Shown here piece by piece: positions 6,058 through 11,475 of a DNA stretch of 11,475 nt. Source of the stretch: JALOAP01 sp964632355 (lineage in GTDB: Bacteria; Chloroflexota; Dehalococcoidia; Tepidiformales; Tepidiformaceae); assembly GCA_964632355.1 (NCBI GenBank), contig CAZWBW010000088.1:1-11475 (forward strand), read 5' to 3'. The translations under genes were made by a program, and so were the position numbers. Position 1 is the first letter of the stretch; each line of letters begins with the position of its first letter. The notes under the pieces were generated by a model that was not told where the DNA came from, ran no database searches, and saw only the letters and a program-made list of their open reading frames with translations.

Positions 6058-7614
6058 TCAGGACTGCACCTCTTTGACCACCATCGGCAGCCGGTTACAG
6101 AGATCGCCGGCGAGCAGGCCGCTTTCGCCGAGCTCTTGCCGCAGGGCTTCGCCCGTCGCGGCATGGAGGTAGACGCCCAGGCAGGCAGCATCGAACGGTT
6201 CGAGCCCCTGGGCGAGGTAGGCGCCGATCATGCCCGCGAGCACGTCGCCGGTGCCAGCCGAGGCGAGAAGCGGGTTCGCATAGGGGCTGAGCGCGGCGCG
6301 GCCACCGGGCGCGGCGACCACGCTGTGCGCGCCCTTGAGCACGACGACACACCCGAACTTCTCGGCGGCTTCGCGGGCGGTATCGAGGCGCTTTGCCTGC
6401 ACTTCGTCGACGGTCGTGTTCATGAGCCGCGCCATCTCGCCCGGGTGGGGCGTGAGAATCGTTTTCGGCGTGAGCCGTTCGGCCGCATCGTCCATCCCCG
6501 CGAGCGCGTTGAGGGCATCGGCGTCGACCACCGCACCGGCCGGGAGGTCGGCGAGATCGGGCAGGATGGCCCAGGTGAACGCGCGGGTCTCGTCCGTCAA
6601 TCCCATTCCCGGGCCGACGACCGCGGCGTTGAAGTTGCGCCATTCGCTGCGCAGCGAAACCGCGGATTCGCCGCGCAGGCCACCGTCGTCGGCCGCTTCC
6701 TGCGGGAGCCAGGTCGCTTCGGCAATGCCGGGCGCGAGCGCGGGAACGAGCAGGTCGGGACAGGCAATGGTCACAAGGCCCGCACCGGCGCGGTAGGCGG
6801 CCGTTGCGGCCAGCCGCGGGGCGCCGATGTACCGCGCGCACCCGCCGACGACGAGCAGCCGGCCGAACGTGCCCTTGTTCGCGTCTTCGGGGCGGGCAGG
6901 CAGCGCGGTCTTCGCCCAGCGCGCGGTCAGGAGCTCGAGCGCAACTGCCTCCTGCGCCTCCTTCGGGATGCCGATATCGATGACCTGCACGCGGCCCACC
7001 AGCGCGCTGCCGGGCGCCTGGTACATGCCCACCTTCGGAAGGCCGAACGTGACGGTCAGGTCGGGTTCGACGGTCAAGGGGTCAACGGCGCCGGTATCGG
7101 CGTCGAGGCCGGTTGGCAGGTCGACCGCCACGATTTTCGGCGGCGAGTAGCGCCCCTTGGCCTGCTGCAGGATGCGCAGGAGCTGCGCGATAGGTTCGGA
7201 GGGCTCGATCGGGCGCTTCTGCCCGATGCCGAGGAGGGCGTCGATCACGAGGTCGGCGCCTTCGATGGCGGCGGCGGCTCGTTCGAAGCCGGGGTCGTCT
7301 TCGCCGCGGATGACGGTGATTTCGCGCGGCGCGAGGTCTTCGATGAGGGATTCATCGCGGCGGCTGCGCGGCAGGACGAGCGCGACTTCGGCGCCCCAGT
7401 CGAAGAGGTGCCGGGCCGCGACGATGCCATCGCCGCCGTTGTTCCCCGGCCCGACGAGGACGACGATGCGGCGTCCTTCGAGCGTGCCGAGCAGCATCCA
7501 TGCTTCCTGTGCGACGGCGAGGCCGGCTTCTTCCATGAGCTGTGCGGGCGTGGCGCCCGCGTCGAATGCGGCCTGTTCGAGCTGGCGCATCTCCTGGGAC
7601 GTGACGAGCTTCAC
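6058..7614 (-). CDS. nnr: Bifunctional NAD(P)HX epimerase / ADP-dependent NAD(P)HX dehydratase
   Basis: Metabolite repair enzyme: the N-terminal NnrE (YjeF_N) domain epimerises R/S hydrated NAD(P)H and the C-terminal NnrD domain, of ribokinase-like fold, dehydrates it with ADP. The start is GTG at 7614 (MKLVTSQEMRQLEQAAF), set by AGGAGG at 7622-7627, 7 nt upstream, inside acpS. It has 518 residues, normal for the fused form. NnrE shows GPGNNGGDG (55-63), IDALLGIG (124-131) and DLPTGLDADTG (165-175). NnrD shows KGTFGRLLVVGG (247-258), GPGMG (334-338), VDADALN (363-369), TPHPGEMARL (388-397), VLKGAHSVV (425-433) and ASAGTGDVLAG (451-461). The GTG overlaps the acpS TGA as GTGA, so translational coupling is likely. 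The acpS-nnr pairing is common in bacteria. Confidence 0.96.
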   Translation of the reverse strand: MKLVTSQEMRQLEQAAFDAGATPAQLMEEAGLAVAQEAWMLLGTLEGRRIVVLVGPGNNGGDGIVAARHLFDWGAEVALVLPRSRRDESLIEDLAPREITVIRGEDDPGFERAAAAIEGADLVIDALLGIGQKRPIEPSEPIAQLLRILQQAKGRYSPPKIVAVDLPTGLDADTGAVDPLTVEPDLTVTFGLPKVGMYQAPGSALVGRVQVIDIGIPKEAQEAVALELLTARWAKTALPARPEDANKGTFGRLLVVGGCARYIGAPRLAATAAYRAGAGLVTIACPDLLVPALAPGIAEATWLPQEAADDGGLRGESAVSLRSEWRNFNAAVVGPGMGLTDETRAFTWAILPDLADLPAGAVVDADALNALAGMDDAAERLTPKTILTPHPGEMARLMNTTVDEVQAKRLDTAREAAEKFGCVVVLKGAHSVVAAPGGRAALSPYANPLLASAGTGDVLAGMIGAYLAQGLEPFDAACLGVYLHAATGEALRQELGESGLLAGDLCNRLPMVVKEVQS

Positions 7615-8069
7615 CGGAGGCCCTCCTCGCGCACGAGGCGCAGCGCGTTCTCGCCAAGGCGAGGTGTGTCTTCGAGTTCGGTCATCGCGCGTTCGCCGAC
7701 GACGGAGGCGATCGCGTAGAGCTTCGAGTGGGTCAGGCTGATTTCGAGCCCGCGGAGCTGGATCTCCTTCGCCCGCTTCGCGCCCCGGCCGTAGAGGAAC
7801 ACGAGCGGTTTGCCGCGCCGGTTCGGCAGAACCTCGATGTCTTTCCACGAAACGCCGCGGACGCCGGTGCCGAGCGCCTTCATGACGGCCTCTTTGGCGG
7901 CGAAGCGAGCGGCGAGTTCGGGGATGCGGCCCCGGCAGTGCTTGAGCTCGTCGGGGGTGTAGATGCGGTTCAGGAAGCGGTCGCCGTGCCGCGCGATGAC
8001 GTCGGCGATGCGGTCGATTTCGATGATGTCGATGCCAACGGCGAACTTGGTGGCCATGCCGGGAGCCAT
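7611..8069 (-). CDS. acpS: Holo-[acyl-carrier-protein] synthase
   Basis: Transfers 4'-phosphopantetheine from CoA to apo-ACP, Mg-dependent, trimeric. The 152-residue frame from ATG 8069 reads MAPGMATKFAVGIDIIEI; a second ATG at 8057 (MATKF) would put the start closer to where the family usually begins, and neither has a visible Shine-Dalgarno. Motifs: GIDIIEIDRI (12-21; Mg-ligand Asp14), ARFAAKEAVMKALGTG (54-69; Glu60) and SLTHSKLYAIASV (111-123). A C-terminal tail of about 25 residues beyond the usual end (ERAMTELEDTPRL onward) is slightly long for the family. It is first in the operon acpS-nnr-fabF-recJ. Its promoter must lie in the repeat-rich spacer 8070-8573 or close to the start; I see no convincing -35/-10 pair there. 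Confidence 0.95.
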   Translation of the reverse strand: MAPGMATKFAVGIDIIEIDRIADVIARHGDRFLNRIYTPDELKHCRGRIPELAARFAAKEAVMKALGTGVRGVSWKDIEVLPNRRGKPLVFLYGRGAKRAKEIQLRGLEISLTHSKLYAIASVVGERAMTELEDTPRLGENALRLVREEGLR

Positions 8070-8091
8070 CGTACGAGGGGGAGGGGGTTTG

Positions 8092-8139
8092 GGCTATCTA
8101 GGCTGTTGGCTGTTGGCTGTTGGCTATTGGTTGTTGGTT
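8092..8139. repeat. Heptamer array C, left arm
   Basis: After GGCTATCTA, 7-bp units run in exact register from 8101: GGCTGTT three times, then GGCTATT, GGTTGTT and GGTT. 8101-8130 is the reverse complement of 8488-8517 with one difference, which would be a G-U wobble in RNA. It lies 30-70 bp upstream of the acpS start, in the divergent spacer with folD. Confidence 0.8.
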
Positions 8140-8310
8140 CCCTCGCCTGAGCCCCGCTCGCGTGTTGGGGGGAAGAGGGAGGGTGTGGTGAGAGACCGTG
8201 CTGTACGACGGGCGAAATCACGGGTTGGCGCGGTTGGGCACTCCCTTAACGGCCGCGGTACTGATGGACGTCATTGCCCGGCGTCTGACAGGCGGGTTGC
8301 CTCATCCCCC

Positions 8311-8346
8311 GGCCCCTTCTCCCCCGTGTGGCGGGGGAAGGGGGCC
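8311..8346. repeat. GC-rich palindromic element (hairpin)
   Basis: GGCCCCTTCTCCCCC (8311-8325), loop GTGTGGC, GGGGGAAGGGGGCC (8333-8346) forms a strong stem with one unpaired position. It is preceded by CTCATCCCCC. It resembles the C-rich/G-rich palindromes scattered between genes in many high-GC bacteria. No T-run follows and no recognised gene ends here, so it is not a normal intrinsic terminator. Confidence 0.6.
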
Positions 8347-8400
8347 AAGGGTGGCAAGGGGGTGGTGTTGGGCGCGGGCTCACGGGGGGGGGGGTGGGGG
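8333..8400 (+). other. G-run cluster (G-quadruplex candidate) with an 11-G homopolymer
   Basis: Eight runs of three or more G lie within 68 nt on the plus strand: 8333-8337, 8340-8344, 8349-8351, 8358-8362, 8370-8372, 8376-8378, 8384-8394 (11 G) and 8396-8400. The loops between most runs are 1-7 nt, which satisfies common quadruplex rules several times over. It lies within the loop of heptamer array C, between divergent acpS and folD. Confidence 0.6.
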
Positions 8401-8440
8401 CCACGCAGCCGGTGAGCGCGAGCACGAGGAGGGCCAGCCC

Positions 8441-8550
8441 AATGGCCGTTAGCCGAGGGCTGATGGCCGATAGCTGACGGCTGATGGCCAATAGCCAATA
8501 GCCAACAGCCAACAGCCAGCAGCAGCCCGCACGGCCGATGGCCGACAGCC
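8441..8550. repeat. Heptamer array C, right arm
   Basis: Eleven consecutive 7-bp units in perfect register occupy 8441-8517: AATGGCC, GTTAGCC, GAGGGCT, GATGGCC, GATAGCT, GACGGCT, GATGGCC, then AATAGCC twice and AACAGCC twice. After a 19-nt interruption, GATGGCC and GACAGCC follow at 8537-8550. The consensus is RAYRGCY. The last four tandem units plus two bases (8488-8517) are complementary to the left arm 8101-8130. The array stops 23 bp before the folD ATG, so any folD promoter overlaps it. Confidence 0.82.
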
Positions 8551-8573
8551 CGCCTCCGCCGTACGCTGAACGC

Positions 8574-9458
8574 ATGACGGCACAACTGATCGACGGGAAG
8601 GCCATCGCGGCACAGGTTCAGTCTGAGGTCGCCGAGCGAGTGGCGGCGCTCAAGGCACGGGGCATCGCGCCCGGGCTGGCGGCGGTGCTCGTCGGGGACG
8701 ACCCGGCGTCGATCAGCTACGTCACATCGAAGACCGAGGACTGCGCGGCGGTCGGGATCTTCAGCCAGACGTTCCACCTGCCCGCGTCGACCACGCAGGA
8801 CGAACTGCTGGGGCTTATTGCGAAGCTGAACACGGACGAGCGGTTTCACGGGATCCTGCCGCAGCTCCCGCTTCCGCCGCAGATCGACGAGCACGCGATC
8901 ATCGATGCGATGTCGCCCGCGAAGGACGTCGATGGGCTGCACCCGATGAACCTCGGGCGGCTGCTTCGCGGCGAAACCAGCGGCGCCATCCCGTGTACGC
9001 CGCACGGGGTGCTGCAACTCCTGCAGCGAACCGGCAACGACCCGGCGGGCAAGCACGTCGTGGTCGTCGGGCGGTCGACGCTGGTGGGCCGCCCGCTCGC
9101 TGTGCTGCTTTCGAACAAGGCGAAGGGCGCGAACGCCACCGTCACCATCTGCCACACGGGCACGCCCGACATCGCCCGGTTCACGCGCGAGGCCGACATC
9201 GTGGTGATGGCGGCGGGCCGGCCGAACACACTGACCGCCGACATGGTGCGCGAGGGCGTCGTCGTCATCGACGTTGGCACGAACCGCATCGAGGACCCGA
9301 CGCGGAAGCGCGGCTGGCGGCTCGTCGGCGATGCGGACTTCCCGGCGGTGAAGGAAAAGGCGTCGTGGATCACGCCGGTGCCGGGCGGCGTGGGGCCGAT
9401 GACCCGCGCGATGCTGCTCGTGAATACCGTCCGGGCGGCCGAACAGACGCTCGCCTAA
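8574..9458 (+). CDS. folD: Bifunctional methylenetetrahydrofolate dehydrogenase / methenyltetrahydrofolate cyclohydrolase
   Basis: Interconverts 5,10-methylene-, methenyl- and 10-formyl-tetrahydrofolate with NADP, cytosolic one-carbon metabolism. The start chosen is ATG 8574 (MTAQLIDGKAIAAQVQ), where family similarity begins; an upstream in-frame ATG at 8538 would add repeat-derived residues only, and no Shine-Dalgarno is visible. It has 294 residues, normal length. Motifs: SYVTSKTEDCAAVGI (48-62; Tyr49 and catalytic Lys53; the second Lys of the usual KxK is Glu55), GILPQLPLP (93-101), KDVDGLHPMN (117-126), PCTPHG (140-145), the Rossmann loop VVGRSTLVGRP (164-174) and PGGVGPMTRAMLL (270-282). 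It ends 16 bp from the convergent acylphosphatase stop. Confidence 0.97.
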   Translation: MTAQLIDGKAIAAQVQSEVAERVAALKARGIAPGLAAVLVGDDPASISYVTSKTEDCAAVGIFSQTFHLPASTTQDELLGLIAKLNTDERFHGILPQLPLPPQIDEHAIIDAMSPAKDVDGLHPMNLGRLLRGETSGAIPCTPHGVLQLLQRTGNDPAGKHVVVVGRSTLVGRPLAVLLSNKAKGANATVTICHTGTPDIARFTREADIVVMAAGRPNTLTADMVREGVVVIDVGTNRIEDPTRKRGWRLVGDADFPAVKEKASWITPVPGGVGPMTRAMLLVNTVRAAEQTLA

Positions 9459-9474
9459 GCGACCTGTTTCGCAC

Positions 9475-9753
9475 CTACAGGCGCACTTCGAACCCGCCTT
9501 CGGGACGTTCGGCGCTGTCGCTCGATTCGAATTCGGCGACGAACGAATTCGGTGGCCCTTCGCGCAGGCGGCGTTCGAACTCCGCGAGCGCCTGCGGATC
9601 GCCACCGGCCACCGCTTCGACCGAGCGGCCGTCGGGCAGGTTGCGCACCCAGCCATCGAGCCCAAGCTCACGGGCCACCCGGGCGGCGAACATGCGAAAC
9701 CCAACGCCCTGCACCCGCCCGCGGACGACGTAGCGACGAACGGTCTTCTCCAT
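9475..9753 (-). CDS. acyP: Acylphosphatase
   Basis: Small enzyme hydrolysing carboxyl-phosphate bonds of acyl phosphates. The start is ATG 9753 (MEKTVRRYVVRGRVQGVGFRMFAARVA), giving 92 residues, the normal size; a longer frame from 9789 adds 12 residues without family similarity. The catalytic Arg20 lies in QGVGFR and the catalytic Asn38 in GWVRNLPDG, both present. The family pattern GRVQGVGFR and the GWVRN-PDG-VE segment are intact. No clear Shine-Dalgarno is seen. It is convergent with folD (16-bp gap) and divergent from the quinone oxidoreductase. No functional link to the neighbours is evident. Confidence 0.94.
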   Translation of the reverse strand: MEKTVRRYVVRGRVQGVGFRMFAARVARELGLDGWVRNLPDGRSVEAVAGGDPQALAEFERRLREGPPNSFVAEFESSDSAERPEGGFEVRL

Positions 9754-9850
9754 GGTTCGATGGTCGCCGTTCGCCGGGCCGTGGAGCAAGGCCGTGCGTG
9801 CGAGCGCGGGGGCCGAACGGCCCAGGCGTCACACGAAGTTCACTCGCGCA

Positions 9851-9880
9851 TGCACATTCAACTGCTTTGACCTTTACACT
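9851..9880 (+). promoter_or_regulatory. Candidate promoter for quinone oxidoreductase
   Basis: TGCACA (9851-9856, 4 of 6 to TTGACA), an 18-nt spacer and TACACT (9875-9880, 4 of 6 to TATAAT) would start transcription at or beside the ATG at 9889, giving a leaderless or nearly leaderless mRNA. This agrees with the absence of a Shine-Dalgarno. The match is modest. Confidence 0.28.
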
Positions 9881-9888
9881 TCGCCTTC

Positions 9889-10846
9889 ATGAAAGCAGTT
9901 GTCATCCCGGCGCCAGGCGGCGCCGACGTCCTCGAGATCAAGGAAATCCCGGCGCCCAAGCCGGGGCCGGAAGACCTTCTCGTACGCGTCCGCGCAGCCG
10001 CACTGAACCGGGCGGACATCCTGCAGCGGCAGGGGCGCTATCCCCAGCCCGGACCGCAACCCGCATTCGACGTGCCGGATCGGCAAGCGCGTCGAAGGGT
10101 TCGCGCTGGGCGAGCGGGTCATGGGACTGCTCCCCGGCGGCGGGCAGGCGGAACTCGTCGTCATCCACCACCGGCTCGCGATGAGCGTGCCGCCGAACCT
10201 CACCTGGGCCGAAGCTGGCGCCCTCCCCGAGGTGTATATCACCGCACACGACGCCTTCCGGCAGGCTGAGCTCGTCGCGGGCGAGACGGTGCTGGTCCAC
10301 GCTGCAGGCTCGGGCGTTGGCGTCGCAGCCATCCAGATCGCGAAGGCGATGGGCGCCGCGAAGGTCATCGGCACCGCCGGGAGCAACGCCAAGATCCAGC
10401 GTGCACGCGAACTCGGCCTCGACGTCGGTGTGAACTATCGCGAACAGGAAGCCTTCGATTCAGTCGTGCTCGGCGAGACGCGGGAGCGCGGCGTCGACGT
10501 CATTCTCGACTGCATCGGCGCCAGCTACTGGGAGCGCAACCTGCGGTCGCTGGCGGTCAAAGGCCGGATGGTCATCATCGGGTTCATGGGCGGCGCCAAC
10601 GTGAATTCGAGCATCGGCCCGTTGCTGCAGAAGCGCGCGACGGTCATCGGTACGACGCTGCGGGTTCGCCCGCTGGAAGAAAAGGCGCTGGCGACGCGTG
10701 CGTTCGAAAAGAGCGTGCTCCCGCACATCGCGTCCGGCCGCATTCGCGTCATCGTCGACCGCACCTTCCCGCTCGCGGAGGTGGCCGAAGCGCACCGCTA
10801 CCTCGAATCGAACGAGAACTTCGGCAAAGTGGTGCTCGAGCTCTAA
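9889..10846 (+). pseudogene. PIG3-type NAD(P)H quinone oxidoreductase, frame broken by a short deletion
   Basis: Medium-chain dehydrogenase/reductase that reduces quinones with NADPH. The N-terminal half (9889-10078) reads MKAVVIPAPGGADVLEIKEI...LNRADILQRQGRYPQPG...FDVP in frame 1. The rest, from ATCGGCAAG (10079) onward, is in frame 2: IGKRVEGFALGERVMGLLPGGGQAELVVIHH, VLVHAAGSGVGVAAIQIAKAMGA (nucleotide-binding loop), DCIGASYWERNL and NFGKVVLEL. The LLPGGGQAE and DCIGxSYWE motifs are characteristic of the TP53I3/PIG3 branch. The expected GLEIAGEVVE-like segment between FDVP and IGK is missing; a loss of 29 nt fits both the family length and the frame change. With 958 nt left and all other motifs intact, this is either a very recent pseudogene or an assembly error. 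The true product would be about 328 residues. Confidence 0.88.
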
Positions 10847-10856
10847 CGGCGGGGCT

Positions 10857-10875
10857 GCCGCTACCTGCTAGCGGC
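10857..10875 (+). terminator. Hairpin between quinone oxidoreductase and tsaD
   Basis: GCCGCTA (10857-10863), loop CCTGC, TAGCGGC (10869-10875) is a perfect 7-bp stem 10 bp after the oxidoreductase stop and 22 bp before the tsaD start. No T-run follows, so it is at best a weak or factor-assisted terminator, or an mRNA structure in the 51-nt spacer. Confidence 0.3.
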
Positions 10876-10897
10876 GGCAACCCGGTACCCTCGAAGT

Positions 10898-11475
10898 GTG
10901 AAGGTCCTTGCTATCGAGTCATCGTGCGACGAAACGGCGGCCGCGGTGGTCGTCGATGGTCGCACTGCGCTTTCGTCGGTGGTCGCGAGCCAGGTGGACC
11001 TGCATGCGCGCTACGGCGGCGTGGTGCCCGAGGTTGCTTCGCGGCAGCACCTGCGCAACATCGGCCCCGTCATCCGCGAGGCGCTCGATGCGGCGAACGT
11101 CACGCTCGACGACATCGATGCGGTGGCGGGCACGCGTGGACCGGGGCTCGCGGGCTCGCTGCTGGTCGGGTACAACGCCGCGAAGGCGATCGCGTACGCG
11201 CGCGACCTCCCCTTCCTCGGAGTGAACCACCTCGAGGGGCACATCTACGCGAACTGGCTGGTCGAAGGCCCGGAGCCACAGTTCCCGGCGCTCTGCCTTG
11301 TGGTGAGCGGCGGGCACACCGACCTCGTGTTCATGCGCGGGCACGGGCAGTACGAGCGCCTGGGCGGCACCCGCGACGACGCCGCCGGCGAAGCGTTCGA
11401 CAAGGTCGGGCGGCTGCTCGGACTGCCGTTCCCGGGCGGGCCCCACGTGGCGCGCGCGGCCGAACAGGGTGGCCC
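10898..11475 (+). CDS. tsaD: tRNA N6-adenosine threonylcarbamoyltransferase, N-terminal part (runs off right edge)
   Basis: Catalytic subunit of the t6A tRNA modification complex; transfers threonylcarbamoyl to A37 of ANN-decoding tRNAs. The start is GTG 10898 (VKVLAIESSCDETAAAVV), the normal family N-terminus; no strong Shine-Dalgarno is seen. 192 codons are visible of about 330-350. Motifs: IESSCDET (6-13), VPEVASRQHLRN (43-54), GTRGPGLAGSLLVG (78-91), the metal-binding NHLEGH with His111 and His115 (same numbering as E. coli TsaD), VVSGGHTDLV (135-144), and TRDDAAGEAFDKVGRLLGLPFPGGP (158-182). The 3' half lies beyond the window. It is 51 bp downstream of the quinone oxidoreductase on the same strand and may be cotranscribed with it. 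Confidence 0.96.
   Translation, partial: MKVLAIESSCDETAAAVVVDGRTALSSVVASQVDLHARYGGVVPEVASRQHLRNIGPVIREALDAANVTLDDIDAVAGTRGPGLAGSLLVGYNAAKAIAYARDLPFLGVNHLEGHIYANWLVEGPEPQFPALCLVVSGGHTDLVFMRGHGQYERLGGTRDDAAGEAFDKVGRLLGLPFPGGPHVARAAEQGG

Larger units (their letters stand above)
8246..8491 (-). pseudogene. Possible lipoprotein gene remnant or chance frame
   Basis: From a TTG at 8491 the minus strand reads LAISRQLSAISPRLTAIG, a hydrophobic stretch LALLVLAL and a lipobox LTGC with Cys29 (codon 8407-8405), then a Pro/Thr-rich segment (VAPTPPPVSP). This is a textbook lipoprotein signal layout, but after about 20 more residues the frame enters the palindromic repeat at 8311-8346 and stops at 8246 with no recognisable domain. 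The upstream part is written by heptamer repeats. A run of 11 C on this strand (8384-8394) lies just after the lipobox. It may be the 5' stub of a lost lipoprotein gene or chance; confidence is low. Confidence 0.15.

Noticed and set aside
5593..7719. Very long plus-strand open frame (708 codons) spanning fabF, nnr and acpS
   Set aside because: It crosses three well-supported minus-strand genes and their junctions, and its translation has no recognisable domain.
8186..8300. tRNA or small RNA gene in the unique part of the spacer
   Set aside because: No cloverleaf, no TPsiC-like GTTCGAATC box and no promoter-terminator pair could be recognised by eye.
8311..8346. Intrinsic terminator
   Set aside because: No T-run, and it lies between divergent genes with no recognised gene ending beside it; better seen as a dispersed palindrome.
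8101..8550. CRISPR array
   Set aside because: Repeat units are 7 bp with no unique spacers between them and no cas genes nearby.
8271..9704. Minus-strand frame over folD, the spacer and acyP
   Set aside because: Its translation is an antisense shadow of folD followed by translated heptamer repeat (period of seven residues); no domain.
9754..9888. Small gene between acyP and the quinone oxidoreductase
   Set aside because: The 135-nt divergent spacer has no start with a ribosome binding site and no open frame of note; only a weak promoter candidate is seen.

Overview
The window is high-GC (about two thirds G+C by eye) bacterial DNA from a draft or metagenomic assembly: it has two N gaps, at 339-363 and 3529-3538. 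Dense gene packing, GTG starts, the acpS-nnr-fabF-recJ gene string, actinobacterial-style ethylmalonyl-CoA genes and intergenic heptamer repeats are compatible with Chloroflexota. That placement is an inference from general impression and has not been tested by a search.

Layout. 1-929 (-) is the N-terminal part of a crotonyl-CoA carboxylase/reductase (ccr), running off the left edge. It is divergent from an acyl-CoA dehydrogenase (1188-2360, +) followed by a MaoC/hot-dog hydratase (2485-2961, +). The spacer between ccr and the dehydrogenase holds a clean inverted repeat (GTATAGC-CGCAA-GCTATAC) and candidate promoters. Together these genes look like part of an ethylmalonyl-CoA or related acyl-CoA carboxylation/oxidation route. 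3062-8069 (-) is one tight operon read right to left: acpS, a fused NAD(P)HX epimerase/dehydratase, fabF, recJ, with two GTGA start/stop overlaps. 8070-8573 is a gene-free divergent spacer packed with repeats. Then come folD (8574-9458, +), a convergent acylphosphatase (9475-9753, -), a PIG3-type quinone oxidoreductase broken by a frameshifting deletion (9889-10846, +), and the 5' part of tsaD (10898 to the right edge, +).

The least ordinary feature is a set of three intergenic arrays of degenerate 7-bp tandem repeats (2363-2463, 2961-3053, 8101-8550). Each is built as left-arm heptamers, a unique loop, and right-arm heptamers in the opposite orientation, so each can fold into a stem. Two sequence families are present (GCTRTTG and GCTRAGT), and they share a GCTR core. 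The largest pair is a 30-bp near-perfect inverted repeat enclosing 357 nt, which contains a G-rich hairpin, an 11-G run and a lipoprotein-signal-like reading frame.

Three coding disruptions are probably assembly artefacts. The 10-N gap in recJ has a length that breaks the frame. The 25-N gap in ccr keeps the frame but looks about 21 nt too long. The quinone oxidoreductase lacks about 29 nt near 10078.
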